A stretch of 64,000 nucleotides of DNA from Pseudomonas sp. LBUM920 (GCF_003852315.1 NZ_CP027762.1:1469501-1533500), one strand, 5' to 3'; positions 28,766 to 38,128 are shown, counted from the first letter of the stretch. Translations and numbers: made by a program. Notes: generated by a model from the letters alone, not told the origin.

Positions 28766-30400
28766 TCAGGTCAGCAGGTCCTGCAGCGTGGCCAGGTTGT
28801 CTGCCTCGTCCACCGCCTTATCCTGGCGCCACCGCAACATTCTGGGAAACCGCACCGCAATCCCGCTCTTGTGGCGCTTGGACAGGGCAATGCCCTCAAA
28901 GCCCAGCTCAAACACCATGCTCGGCGTCACGCTGCTGACCGGCCCGAATTTCTCCACCGTGGTTTTGCGCACAATCGCGTCGACCTTGCGCATTTCCTCG
29001 TCGGTCAGGCCGGAATAGGCTTTGGCAAACGGTACCAGCGTGCGTTCGGTGCCGGGCGGGCCATCCCACACTGCAAAGGTGTAGTCGCTATACAGGCTGG
29101 CGCGACGACCATGGCCACGTTGGGCGTAGATCAACACCGCGTCGACGCTGAACGGGTCGACTTTCCATTTCCACCACACGCCCATGTCCTTGGTGCGGCC
29201 CACGCCGTACAGGCCGTCCTTGGCCTTGAGCATCATGCCTTCCACGCCCAACTGGCGCGACGCCTCGCGTTGGTGCGCGAGGTCTGCCCAAGAGGTCCCC
29301 GTCAGCGAAGGCGATGGCAGCAGCACAGGCTGGTTGCACTGAGCAATCACCTGCTCGAGTTGGGTGCGGCGTTCGGCCTGGGTGTGATTGCGCCAATCTT
29401 CGCCCTCAAACTCCAGCAGGTCGTAGGCGAGGACGGCGACCGGAGCATCCTCAAGCACCTTCTTGCTCAGGGTCTTGCGGCCGATCCGCTGTTGCAGCAG
29501 GGCGAAAGGTTGCACCGCGTCCTTCCACACCACGATTTCGCCGTCGATCACCGTGCCATCCGGCAAGCCGCTGACCAGGCTGTGCAGTTCGGGAAAACGC
29601 TCGGTGACCAGCTCCTCGCCCCGCGACCAGACCCACAGCCGGCCTTCACGCTTGACCAGCTGCGCGCGTATGCCGTCCCACTTCCATTCCACCTGCCAGT
29701 CGGCGGGGGAGCCGAGCAGGGCGTCGAACTGCTCCACCGGCTGCGACAACCCATGGGCCAGAAAAAACGGATACGGTTGCCCGCCGCGTTGCGCGTGTTC
29801 GTCGGACGATTCGGCAGCGATCAGCTTGAGGTAGCCTTCAGGCGTAGGGCGATTGGACAGGTCGGTGTAGCCCACCAGGCGTTGCGCCACGCGCTTGCTG
29901 TCGAGGTCGGCCATCGCGGCGAGGGCGCGGGTGACCAGCAGTTTGGACACGCCGACGCGAAAGCTGCCGGTGATCAACTTGATGCAGACCATCAGGCTCG
30001 GCTGATCCAGTTGGGCCCACAGCGCGGGCAGGCGTTCGGCGAGTTCCAGAGGCGGCAAACCACGCAGGGGCAGCAGCTTTTCTTCGAGCCACACCGCCAG
30101 GCCATCTTGCGAGGTGTAGGTGGATTCGGGTAACAGCAGGGAAATGGTCTCGGCCAAATCGCCGACCGATTGGTAGCTCTCTTCGAACAGCCATGGCTCG
30201 ATGCCCGAGGCTTGAGTGGCCATGTCGCGCAGTAAACGGGTGGGCACCAGTTGCCGAGGTCGCCCGCCGGACAGGAAGTACACCGCCCACGCTGCATCGT
30301 CGGGCGGGGCTTGGCGAAAATACGCCTGCAACGCGGCGAGCTTGGCATTGCTGGACGTGGTGGCGTCGAGGTTGGCGTACAACTCGGCGAAGGCTTTCAT
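28766..30400 (-). CDS. ATP-dependent DNA ligase
   Basis: A 544-residue ATP-dependent ligase with an N-terminal DNA-binding domain (to about residue 200). The nucleotidyltransferase domain has the adenylated lysine in motif I EWKWDGIRAQ (Lys240), then motifs III (YDLLEFEGEDW) and IV (VEGMMLKAKDG), and V as WWKWKVDP. A C-terminal OB domain follows. It overlaps the exonuclease gene by 4 bases. In pseudomonads this ligase belongs to the Lig-Exo-Lhr-MPE repair set. It is not LigD: no primase or Ku-associated domains are present. Confidence 0.93.
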   Translation of the reverse strand: MKAFAELYANLDATTSSNAKLAALQAYFRQAPPDDAAWAVYFLSGGRPRQLVPTRLLRDMATQASGIEPWLFEESYQSVGDLAETISLLLPESTYTSQDGLAVWLEEKLLPLRGLPPLELAERLPALWAQLDQPSLMVCIKLITGSFRVGVSKLLVTRALAAMADLDSKRVAQRLVGYTDLSNRPTPEGYLKLIAAESSDEHAQRGGQPYPFFLAHGLSQPVEQFDALLGSPADWQVEWKWDGIRAQLVKREGRLWVWSRGEELVTERFPELHSLVSGLPDGTVIDGEIVVWKDAVQPFALLQQRIGRKTLSKKVLEDAPVAVLAYDLLEFEGEDWRNHTQAERRTQLEQVIAQCNQPVLLPSPSLTGTSWADLAHQREASRQLGVEGMMLKAKDGLYGVGRTKDMGVWWKWKVDPFSVDAVLIYAQRGHGRRASLYSDYTFAVWDGPPGTERTLVPFAKAYSGLTDEEMRKVDAIVRKTTVEKFGPVSSVTPSMVFELGFEGIALSKRHKSGIAVRFPRMLRWRQDKAVDEADNLATLQDLLT

Positions 30401-31401
30401 GCGCTGGCCTCCTCTTCGTCATCGCCGTATTCGGTGGTGAAGCCCTGGGCATCCAGGCCTTTTTCCCGCAGGTGACGCACCAGAACGCCCACGGAACCGT
30501 GGGTGACCATCACCCGCTCGGCGCCGGTTTGCTCGATGGCCCACAACAGCCCCGGCCAATCGGCGTGGTCCGAGAGCACAAAGCCGCGGTCCACCCCGCG
30601 GCGCCGCCGCGTACCGCGCAGGCGCATCCAGCCGCTGGCGAACGCGTCGCTGTAGTCGCCGAAACGCTTGATCCAACTGCTTCCGCCTGCGGACGGCGGG
30701 GCGATGATCAGCGCTTGGCGCAGCAACGGGTCGGTCTTTTTGAAGTCGCCGGCATAAAGGGTTTCGGGGATGTAGATGCCGGCTTCGCGGTACACCCGGT
30801 TCAAGGGCTCGACCGCGCCATGGCTGAGGATCGGGCCAATGCTGGCGTCGATGCCATGCAGGATGCGCTGGGCCTTGCCGAACGAATAACAGAACAACAC
30901 GCTGGCCTTGCCGGCGGCGATGTTGGCCTGCCACCAGTCATTGATACCGGCGAAGATCTGCGCCTGAGGCTGCCAGCGGTAGATCGGCAGGCCGAACGTG
31001 GATTCGGTAATAAAGGTGTGGCAACGCACCGGTTCGAAGGGCGCGCAGGTGCCGTCGGGCTCGACTTTGTAGTCGCCGGAGGCGACCCAGACTTCGCCCT
31101 GGTATTCCAGCCGCACCTGGGCTGAACCCAGCACGTGCCCGGCAGGGTGAAAACTCAGGGTCACACCGTGGTGCACGAGTTGTTCGCCATAGGCCAGGGT
31201 TTGCAGGTTGATGTCCTGGCCCAGGCGCGAGCGCAAGATGCCTTCACCGGGCGCAGCGGCCAGGTAGTGCTGGTTGCCGGTGCGGGCGTGGTCGCCGTGG
31301 GCGTGGGTGATGACCGAGCGCTCCACCGGCCGCCATGGGTCGATATAAAAATCTCCGGCGGGGCAGTAGAGGCCTTCGGGCCGGGCGATGACAAGGTCCA
31401 T
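30397..31401 (-). CDS. Ligase-associated DNA exonuclease, metallo-beta-lactamase fold
   Basis: A 334-residue protein of the SNM1/Pso2-CPSF73-like beta-CASP MBL group. It has the metal motif ITHAHGDHARTGN, further ligands in FHPAGHVLGSAQV and ASGDYK, and the C-terminal DHADW and THGSVGVLVRHL elements. It is the promoter-proximal gene of the exo-ligase pair (ATGA overlap). The presumed role is trimming damaged or crosslinked DNA ends before ligation, inferred from the family. Confidence 0.91.
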   Translation of the reverse strand: MDLVIARPEGLYCPAGDFYIDPWRPVERSVITHAHGDHARTGNQHYLAAAPGEGILRSRLGQDINLQTLAYGEQLVHHGVTLSFHPAGHVLGSAQVRLEYQGEVWVASGDYKVEPDGTCAPFEPVRCHTFITESTFGLPIYRWQPQAQIFAGINDWWQANIAAGKASVLFCYSFGKAQRILHGIDASIGPILSHGAVEPLNRVYREAGIYIPETLYAGDFKKTDPLLRQALIIAPPSAGGSSWIKRFGDYSDAFASGWMRLRGTRRRRGVDRGFVLSDHADWPGLLWAIEQTGAERVMVTHGSVGVLVRHLREKGLDAQGFTTEYGDDEEEASA

Positions 31402-31481
31402 GGGCGTGCCGGGGGCGATGGGCTTATCAGGTATGAGGGGACGGTGGGGCGAGAAGTTCTATCGGAATGCATAAGGTCAAT

Positions 31482-31568
31482 GTGGGAGCGGGCTTGCTCG
31501 CGAAGGCGGTGGTTCAGCCAACTATTGAGTGACTGATCGACCGCCTTCGCGAGCAAGCCCGCTCCCAC
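31482..31568. repeat. REP palindrome pair
   Basis: gtgggagcgggcttgctcgcgaaggcggt is matched by an almost perfect inverted copy ending ggagcaagcccgctcccac-type (accgccttcgcgagcaagc, then ccgctcccac). The loop is about 30 bases. It lies between the exonuclease gene and the downstream end of quiP. The arms are nearly perfect, suggesting a young copy. Confidence 0.9.
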
Positions 31569-31602
31569 ATTTTTGATCCGGTTTCTTCAGTGAGAAACCG
31601 GG

Positions 31603-34044
31603 TTACTTGCCAGGCGTCAGGGTCAACCGGGTCTTGCCGTACACCTTGTCAAAGTTCTGCGGCTGCATCGGGAAGCTCAGGTATTGCGCCTTGAGCGACG
31701 GGTCGATGCCGTTCGCATAATTCGGGCTGGCCGGGTTGCCGGACTGTCCAATGCCGCCCTGGCCCATCATCGGTTCGATCTGGCCGAAGTCGACAATCAT
31801 GCGCAGCGCCGGCACCTGGGTGGTGGTGAAGTCCTGGCCCCAGCGGTAGGGCGCCGGGTTCAGGGTGTTGTGGTCGCCGCCGCTGGCGAACGGCCCGCGA
31901 ATCACCTGGCCGTTGGTGTTTTTCCACGTGGTGGTGTGCAGCTTGCCCCACTGCCAGGCCTTGTGGTCGCCGCCCAATTGGCTGTCGCCGGCCGTGATCG
32001 CGGCGGCCAGGCTGCGGGCCAGGATCGCCGGTTTGTCTTCTTTTTGCGCCGTGCGCACGTCGTCCCAGAACGGGCTGTCTTCGCGGCCCAGCAGGTGGTC
32101 GGCGCTGGCGGAGTAGGACAGGTTGGCGTTGCTGATAAAGGCTTTCCAGCTGGCGCTGTTTTCCGGGCCGAGTTCGTCGAGGAAGATCTGCTTGGTGCTT
32201 TCCTGCAGGAACAGCTCGTAGATCGCCGCGTCGGCAGACGTTGGCGCCAGCCGGCCATCAAACGCCATCAGGCGATTCAGCGCCTCGCGTGCCTTGGCCG
32301 CGTCAGCCGCCGGTAATGCATCAATCGCCTGTTTCAGCGGTTGGGCCATGCCCGGCGCCTGGAACATGGTCTTGAGTTTGGCGGCAAAGAGGGTGGTCTG
32401 GTCGTACTGCATGGCGATCATGCTGCGGCTGTCATGCTTGCCGGCGTTGGCCAGCTGCGCCAGGCGTTCGCTGCGCTCCGGTGCATCCCAGGAGTTGGAC
32501 AGCTGCATGCCATAGCCGCGTGGCGCGGTGCGCTGGTTGGCGGTGCCGATCCAGCCTTGGGCCGGGTCCTGATCGTAGGGGTGCAGCATCGCGTCGGCGT
32601 AACCGTCCCAGTCAAAGCGCGCGTCCCAGCCCGGCGACGGCAGCAAGCCCTGGCCTTCGCGGCGGTTGGGGAAGCGGCCGGTGACTTGCCAGCCGATGTT
32701 GCTGGCGTCGGCGAAGATCATGTTCAGGGCGATGGCGCGGATTTCCCGGGTCGCGTCCGACGCCTTGCCGGCATTTTGCGCACGGGACAGGTCGAAAAAC
32801 GCGTCCAGGCTCTTGTCGTCCTTGAAGTCGGCGGTTTGCAGGGCCAGGCCGAAACCGCTGGTCAGCGCCTGGCTGCTGTTGAGCAGGGCGCCGTGGCGAG
32901 TTTCGTAGACCACTTCACGCAGTGGCCGCTGGCCTTTGGCGAAGTAGGTTTCGTTGCGCACGGTGGCCGGCAGCCATTTGCCGTTGTTCTCGTAGTACAA
33001 CGCGTTGCCTTGGCGTTTGACCTTTTCCAGGAACAGGTCCTGGGTGTCGCCCTTGACCGCGCTCATGCTCCACGCGACTTTGCCGTTGAAGCCGGACAAC
33101 AGGGTCGGCAGACCGGCAATCGAGGCGCCGACTGCCTGGTATTTGGGCGCACGGATCTGCACGTAATTCCACGGCGACGGCGCTTGCGGCTGGGCGGCAA
33201 GGTCGCTGGCCAGCAGGCTTTTGCCGCTGCGGCTGCGTTGTGGGCCGATGGCCCAGTTGCTGGAGGTGGTGACCGCCAGGGCGTTGAGGCTGCTCAACTG
33301 CTGGCCGACACTTTCCAGGCCCGCAAGGCCGGTGATCTGGCCCAGGTTCACGCCCTTGAGCTTGTCGGCCTCGTCCGCCGGGATTGGCTCATCCGGCGCA
33401 CTTGGCGTGAGCCAGGCGAGCTTGTCGACGCCGACTTTCTGCGCCAGCACCAACGAGGAGAGCTCTTCTTGCAGGTTGCTCGATTCGCTGAAATTCAACA
33501 GGCAGAACAACAGCGCCGAATCCTCCGGTTTCCAGTACTCGGGTTTGTAGCCGGTCTGGGCGAGGTCCGGCGGCAGCTTGTCGCGGTAGCGGAACAGGTA
33601 GGCGTTGACGCCCCGCGCATACACTTCAAAGAAGCGCTTGAGGCGCGGCGACGAAGCGTTGTACAGCTCGCCGGCGCTTTTTTTCAGGTTGACCGCGCGC
33701 ATGAAGCGGTCGACATCCAGCACTTCTGGCCCGGACATTTCCGCCAGACGGCCCTGGGCCAGCAGGCGCAAGGTGACCATCTGGGTGATGCGGTCGCTGG
33801 CGTGCACGTAACCGAGGCTGAACAGCGCGTCATGGAAGGTGTTGCTTTCGATCAGCGGCATGCCTTGGGCATTGCGGCGTACCGACACATTCTGGGCCAG
33901 GCCTTTGATCGGCTGCACGCCGGCAACGGGTGGCAGGGTGTCCTGGGTGCTCTGGAGCTGGCAACCGGCCAGGCTTAATGCACTGGCCACTGCCGCGGCA
34001 ACGCCGAACCGGGGAAGAAAATGTGAGAGGGCTGGCGAGGCCAT
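31603..34044 (-). CDS. quiP: Acyl-homoserine lactone acylase QuiP (Ntn-hydrolase)
   Basis: Removes the fatty acyl chain from long-chain N-acyl-homoserine lactones, degrading quorum signals. The 813-residue precursor starts MASPALSHFLPRFGVAAAVA, has a lipobox-like LSLAGC (Cys28), an alpha-chain region to about residue 260, and the autocatalytic Ser261 in ALAVTTSSNWAIGP that would become the beta-chain N-terminus. The C-terminus matches P. aeruginosa QuiP (FPMQPQNFDKVYGKTRLTL). It is monocistronic, with REPs on both sides. Penicillin-type substrates are also possible within the family. Confidence 0.9.
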   Translation of the reverse strand: MASPALSHFLPRFGVAAAVASALSLAGCQLQSTQDTLPPVAGVQPIKGLAQNVSVRRNAQGMPLIESNTFHDALFSLGYVHASDRITQMVTLRLLAQGRLAEMSGPEVLDVDRFMRAVNLKKSAGELYNASSPRLKRFFEVYARGVNAYLFRYRDKLPPDLAQTGYKPEYWKPEDSALLFCLLNFSESSNLQEELSSLVLAQKVGVDKLAWLTPSAPDEPIPADEADKLKGVNLGQITGLAGLESVGQQLSSLNALAVTTSSNWAIGPQRSRSGKSLLASDLAAQPQAPSPWNYVQIRAPKYQAVGASIAGLPTLLSGFNGKVAWSMSAVKGDTQDLFLEKVKRQGNALYYENNGKWLPATVRNETYFAKGQRPLREVVYETRHGALLNSSQALTSGFGLALQTADFKDDKSLDAFFDLSRAQNAGKASDATREIRAIALNMIFADASNIGWQVTGRFPNRREGQGLLPSPGWDARFDWDGYADAMLHPYDQDPAQGWIGTANQRTAPRGYGMQLSNSWDAPERSERLAQLANAGKHDSRSMIAMQYDQTTLFAAKLKTMFQAPGMAQPLKQAIDALPAADAAKAREALNRLMAFDGRLAPTSADAAIYELFLQESTKQIFLDELGPENSASWKAFISNANLSYSASADHLLGREDSPFWDDVRTAQKEDKPAILARSLAAAITAGDSQLGGDHKAWQWGKLHTTTWKNTNGQVIRGPFASGGDHNTLNPAPYRWGQDFTTTQVPALRMIVDFGQIEPMMGQGGIGQSGNPASPNYANGIDPSLKAQYLSFPMQPQNFDKVYGKTRLTLTPGK

Positions 34045-34160
34045 GGCAAAGCTCCTGCGGGGGGTAGCGTCATTAAAGGCGCTACGTTAGTGAGCGCGGC
34101 GAAACGACGCAAGCAGGAGTTTGGGTTAAGCGCGAGAACTTGAGACGAATAGAGATCAAT

Positions 34161-34246
34161 GTGGGAGTCGGGCTTGCCCGCGATGCAGGCACCGCGGTTT
34201 TTCATGTGTACCGAGGTGATGCTATCGCAGGCAAGCCAGCTCCCAC
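34161..34246. repeat. REP palindrome pair
   Basis: gtgggagtcgggcttgcccgcgatgcagg and gatgctatcgcaggcaagc/cagctcccac are inverted arms around a roughly 30-base loop. It lies between quiP and the GST gene, at the left border of the iron-uptake segment. Confidence 0.85.
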
Positions 34247-34251
34247 ATAGA

Positions 34252-34896
34252 TCAGGCTTTGGGTGGGTTCACTTTCTGCACCAGCTCATATGCCCGAACC
34301 GTCGCTGGCCGTTCCTTGATGCTGTTGAACCATCGCTGCACATGGGGGAAGTCCTCCAGGCGCTGGCTCTGCCACTTGTGGGAAACAATCCACGGGTAGA
34401 TCGCCATATCGGCAATGCTGTAGTCATCGCCTGCCACGAACGGGCGATCCGCCAGGCGCCGGTCCAGGACGCCATACAGGCGCGCGGTTTCATCGACGTA
34501 GCGCTTGATCGCGTAAGGGATTTTTTCCGGTGCGAACTGGCTGAAATGATGGTTCTGCCCGGCCATTGGCCCCAGCCCGCCCATTTGCCAGAACAGCCAC
34601 TGCAATGCCTCCTGGCGACCGCGCAGGTCTTTGGGCAGGAACTGGCCGGTTTTTTCTGCGAGGTACAGCAAGATGGCGCCGGATTCAAACAATGAAATCG
34701 GCGCGCCGCCGTCGCTCGGGCGTTGGTCGACGATGGCCGGGATACGGTTGTTGGGAGCAATCTTCAGGAAGTCTGGTTTGAACTGGTCGCCCTGGCCGAT
34801 GTTGATCGGGTGCACCTTGTAGGGCAAACCGGCTTCTTCCAGGAACAGTGAAACTTTGTGACCGTTAGGGGTAGTCCAGTAATACAGGTCGATCAT
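34252..34896 (-). CDS. yfcG: Glutathione S-transferase family protein, YfcG-type disulfide reductase
   Basis: A 214-residue cytosolic GST of the Nu-class type. It starts MIDLYYWTTPNGHKVSLFLE; the TPNGHK motif and the glutathione-site IPAIVDQRPSDGGAPISLFESGAIL (core: ISLFESGAIL) closely match E. coli YfcG, as does LQWLFWQMGGLGPMAGQNHHF (core: GGLGPMAGQNHHF). YfcG has glutathione-dependent disulfide-bond reductase activity. I used the ATG at 34896; an in-frame upstream extension to 34962 lacks family support. Its neighbours do not form an operon with it. Confidence 0.88.
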   Translation of the reverse strand: MIDLYYWTTPNGHKVSLFLEEAGLPYKVHPINIGQGDQFKPDFLKIAPNNRIPAIVDQRPSDGGAPISLFESGAILLYLAEKTGQFLPKDLRGRQEALQWLFWQMGGLGPMAGQNHHFSQFAPEKIPYAIKRYVDETARLYGVLDRRLADRPFVAGDDYSIADMAIYPWIVSHKWQSQRLEDFPHVQRWFNSIKERPATVRAYELVQKVNPPKA

Positions 34897-34989
34897 GAAG
34901 CTCTCCAAATGAGCGAATGCCTGCAGGTATAGGTGATGATCGAAGGGCAATAATTCAATCAAACATTTGCGTCTAACCTTAGAAGCGTT

Positions 34990-35775
34990 TTACACAGCCC
35001 CATCGACCAGCACCTGCAACGACTGCTGCGAGCACCGTTCAATGCGCACCCGCACGCCGTAAACGTCGGCAAACAGCGCCGGGTCAAGCACCTCGTCCGC
35101 CACGCCACTGGCGTACAAGCGGCCCTGGCGCAGCACGGCAATGTGGTCGGCAAACCGCGCGGCGAGGTTGATGTCATGCAGCACTACCACGGCGATCAGG
35201 TTGTGTTCGCGTACCAGCCCTCGCACGCAGTCCATGACCTTCAACTGGTAATTGAGGTCGAGGGCGCTGGTGGGTTCGTCGAGCAACATCACCTGTGGGC
35301 GGCGTGCGATGAGTTGGGCGAGGCTGACCAATTGGCGTTGGCCACCGGACAAGGTGCTTAGCAGTTGATCGGCCAGGTGTGCGATACCGATGCGCTGCAA
35401 CGCCTCAAACGCTTCACGCAAACAGGCCTCGCTGGACAAGGGAATGCCTTCCACATGGGCCACGCGCAATGCGGCGATCACGCTTTCCAACACGCTGAGG
35501 CTCAGGCCCGGCGGCAGGTTTTGCGGCATGTACGTGACGCGGCGCGCACGCTCGGCCACGGACATGGCCGACAGGGCCAGGTCGCCGAGCCTTACCACGC
35601 CTTGCATCTTTTCCAACCCGGCCACAGCGCGCAGCAAGGTGGATTTGCCCGCGCCATTCGGGCCGATCAGCGCGGTCAGGCTGCCGTGGGGCAGGGTAGG
35701 CAAGCTCAGGTCATGCACGATGTGCCGCCGGCCATAACTGACGTTGGCGTTGTGCACCGATAAGCCCAGGTTCAT
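34990..35775 (-). CDS. Iron-siderophore type ABC transporter, ATP-binding protein (FecE-like)
   Basis: A 261-residue ATPase with Walker A GPNGAGKSTLL, signature LSGGQRQLVSLAQ, Walker B VMLLDEPTSALD and the H-loop VLHDINLAARF, all typical of FecE/BtuD importers. It is coupled to the permease by an ATGA overlap. It energises uptake of a ferric siderophore or similar chelate delivered by the binding protein and the TonB receptor encoded upstream in the same minus-strand cluster. Confidence 0.93.
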   Translation of the reverse strand: MNLGLSVHNANVSYGRRHIVHDLSLPTLPHGSLTALIGPNGAGKSTLLRAVAGLEKMQGVVRLGDLALSAMSVAERARRVTYMPQNLPPGLSLSVLESVIAALRVAHVEGIPLSSEACLREAFEALQRIGIAHLADQLLSTLSGGQRQLVSLAQLIARRPQVMLLDEPTSALDLNYQLKVMDCVRGLVREHNLIAVVVLHDINLAARFADHIAVLRQGRLYASGVADEVLDPALFADVYGVRVRIERCSQQSLQVLVDGAV

Positions 35776-36830
35776 AGCTGCCTCCCGCGCTTGAACACCA
35801 GCACCACGAAAATCGGCACGCCCACCAGCGCGGTGACGATGCCGACCGGCACGATCACGCCCGGCATGATCAGCTTGCTGGCAATCGACGACAGCGCCAG
35901 CAATAACGCGCCGGTCAAGGCGCTGGCGGGCAGCAGGAAGCGTTGGTCTTCACCCACCAGAATCCGCGCGATATGCGGACCGACCAGGCCGATAAAACCG
36001 ATGGTGCCTACAAACGCCACGGCGGTGGCTGACAACAGGCTGATACGCAGCAATGAAAAAAACCGCAGGCGCTTCACGTCCACGCCAAAGCTTTGCGCGC
36101 GGTCTTCGCCCATGCGCAGCAGGGTCAGGCGCGGTGCGGCGGCGAAGGAAAACGGCATCACCACCGCCACGACCAGCGCGAGGATGCCGAGCTTGTCCCA
36201 GTTGGCCCGGGTCACGCTGCCCAAGGTCCAGAACACCAGTTGCTGCAAGACATCTTCAGTGGCGACCAGTTGCAGCAAGGCCACGACCGCATTGCAACTG
36301 AACACCAGCGCGATGCCGAACAACACCAGGCTTTCCACGCCCGCGCCGCGTAGGCGCGACATGGCTTGCAGCAAAAATACCGAGGCGGCCGCGAAGATAA
36401 AGGCCGAGATGGAAATCGCCGTATTGGCTGACACCCACAACGTGGTCACCGGAAATACGATGACCAGTGATGCGCCCAACGCCGCCGCCGACGACACGCC
36501 CAAGGTAAATGGACTGGCCAGCGGGTTGTTCAAAATCGCCTGCATTTCGGCCCCGGCCAGCGACAGCGCGCAACCGACCAGCACCGCCATCAGTGCATAG
36601 GGCAGGCGCACGTTCCAGATGATCACCTGGTCGGTGGCGCTCAGGTGCGAGGGGTGCAGGATGCCATCGAGCAACGCCAGCAGGCCCATGCCCGAGGGGC
36701 CACTGGCCAGGTCCACCAGCATCGCGCAGACCAGCGCCGTGCCCAACAGCGCGAGCAGCCAGGCGCGGCGTGCCAGCAAGCGGCGGTAGCCGTGAGTGGC
36801 AGTGGCGAGGTCAAGGGTTTGAGTGGTCAT
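35772..36830 (-). CDS. FecCD-family iron-chelate ABC transporter permease
   Basis: A 352-residue permease with about ten transmembrane helices. It has the BtuC/FecCD hallmarks LPYALMAVLVGCALSLAGAEMQ (core: GCALSLAGAEMQ), NNPLASPFTLGVSSAAALGAS (core: NPLASPFTLG) and FVGTIGFIGLVGPHIARILVG (core: GFIGLVGPHIAR). Only one permease gene is present, so it probably homodimerises. I chose the ATG at 36830; a GTG at 36839 would add three residues, and neither has a strong ribosome site. A REP element separates it from the binding-protein gene. Confidence 0.93.
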   Translation of the reverse strand: MTTQTLDLATATHGYRRLLARRAWLLALLGTALVCAMLVDLASGPSGMGLLALLDGILHPSHLSATDQVIIWNVRLPYALMAVLVGCALSLAGAEMQAILNNPLASPFTLGVSSAAALGASLVIVFPVTTLWVSANTAISISAFIFAAASVFLLQAMSRLRGAGVESLVLFGIALVFSCNAVVALLQLVATEDVLQQLVFWTLGSVTRANWDKLGILALVVAVVMPFSFAAAPRLTLLRMGEDRAQSFGVDVKRLRFFSLLRISLLSATAVAFVGTIGFIGLVGPHIARILVGEDQRFLLPASALTGALLLALSSIASKLIMPGVIVPVGIVTALVGVPIFVVLVFKRGRQL

Positions 36831-36869
36831 TGGGCTCACACACAGTTAACAAACGATGAAAATCCAAAT

Positions 36870-36957
36870 GTGGGCGCTGGCTTGCCTGCAATAGCGGTGT
36901 ATCAGTCGACTGATTCAGTGACTGACACTTTGCTATCGCAGGCAAGCCAGCTCCCAC
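36870..36957. repeat. REP palindrome pair inside the iron-transport operon
   Basis: Arms gtgggcgctggcttgcctgcaatagc and gctatcgcaggcaagccagc/tcccac are inverted, with a loop carrying the smaller palindrome cagtcgactgattcagtgactg. It fills the gap between the binding-protein and permease genes, all on the minus strand. Confidence 0.85.
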
Positions 36958-36987
36958 ACTGACTGCATTCCAACAGGGCGATAGGTG

Positions 36988-38103
36988 TTACTTGGTTTTT
37001 GCGTCAACCCAATAAGCACCCTGCAACGGCATGCCCAGGAACTGTTGGTTGATTTGCTCCATTGTCGTCTGCGGATCGAGCGTGGCGAACAGCTGCGGGT
37101 GAACCCACTTGGCCAGCGCTTCGATCGCCAGCAGGTTGTACGGCGAGTTGTAGAAGTCATGCCACAGGCCGTGGGCATTGCCCTCGCGGATGGCCCGAAG
37201 ATGGGCGAATTCCGGCCGCGCCAATACGCGATCAAACGCCTCACGTGCTTCGTCAGTGCTCACGCCAGCGCCCAGGATCAAGCCCGGCTTGTGGTTGCCG
37301 GTGGCCACGTACACGTCCGGATCGGCTTTCAGTGCGTACTCGACGCTGATATCGCCCAGCGCACCCGGCACCACGTCGGCGGCGATATTGCGCCCGCCGA
37401 CCAGCTTGATCACTTCACCCATGCCGCTTTTGCCGGTGGTGTGCCCTGGCGCCTGCCAGGCACCGGCCAGCAATTCGAGGAACACGCTGGGGCGTGGGCC
37501 AGCGGGCAAGGTGGCGACGGCATCGGTGATGACCTTGATGTGCTGGTCATAGAACGCCAGGAAGGCGTTGGCCTGGCGTTCACGACCCAAGGCCTGGCCC
37601 AGCGCGTTCATGCTGGTGTGAGTGCCCTGGACCGGGTTGATGCGAAAGTCGACGAACACCACCGGGATGCCGGCCTTGGCCAGCACGTCTGCCACCGCGC
37701 TGTGTTCGGTCGGGCCGTGGCCCGAAATGCTGAACACCGCCAGGTCGGGTTTGAGCGAGAGAATTTCCTCGGCGCTGACGCTTTGCTCCGACGCCTGCCC
37801 GATCAACGGGATGTCTTTCACCGAGGGAAACTTCGCCACATAAGCGTTGTAGGTGTGCGGGTCCAGCAGCTTCAAGTCGTTCTGCCAGCCAACGATGCGC
37901 TGGAACGGCGCGTCCTTGTCGAGCAGGGCAAATGCCGAAATCAAGCGGCCTTCTCCGAGCACCACACGTTTAACGTCGTCCTTTACCTCGACCTTGCGGC
38001 CCAGCACGTCGGTAACTTCATGGGCGGCGGCGGTTTCGGCATGGCCGAGTACCAGCGCGGCGAACAGCACGCCGAGCTTGAGCACGTTGCGGGGTTTGAA
38101 CAT
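36988..38103 (-). CDS. Iron-chelate ABC transporter substrate-binding protein (FecB/BtuF fold)
   Basis: A 371-residue periplasmic binding protein with a signal peptide (MFKPRNVLKLGVLFAALVLG, cleavage after AETAAA). A class-III binding fold follows: VTDVLGRKVEV (strand motif), SAEEILSLKPDLAVFS in lobe 1, and ADPDVYVATG in lobe 2. The ATG at 38103 gives the clean signal peptide; the frame is open further upstream, into the receptor gene's end. It lies 25 bases after the TonB receptor gene. The ligand is probably a ferric siderophore but is not identifiable by eye. Confidence 0.91.
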   Translation of the reverse strand: MFKPRNVLKLGVLFAALVLGHAETAAAHEVTDVLGRKVEVKDDVKRVVLGEGRLISAFALLDKDAPFQRIVGWQNDLKLLDPHTYNAYVAKFPSVKDIPLIGQASEQSVSAEEILSLKPDLAVFSISGHGPTEHSAVADVLAKAGIPVVFVDFRINPVQGTHTSMNALGQALGRERQANAFLAFYDQHIKVITDAVATLPAGPRPSVFLELLAGAWQAPGHTTGKSGMGEVIKLVGGRNIAADVVPGALGDISVEYALKADPDVYVATGNHKPGLILGAGVSTDEAREAFDRVLARPEFAHLRAIREGNAHGLWHDFYNSPYNLLAIEALAKWVHPQLFATLDPQTTMEQINQQFLGMPLQGAYWVDAKTK

Positions 38104-38128
38104 GGACAGGACTCCTGGTGAGGGAAAA

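Noticed and set aside
32341..33978. 545-codon open frame antisense to quiP
   Set aside because: Shadow of a gene with a complete acylase signature; no independent start signal.
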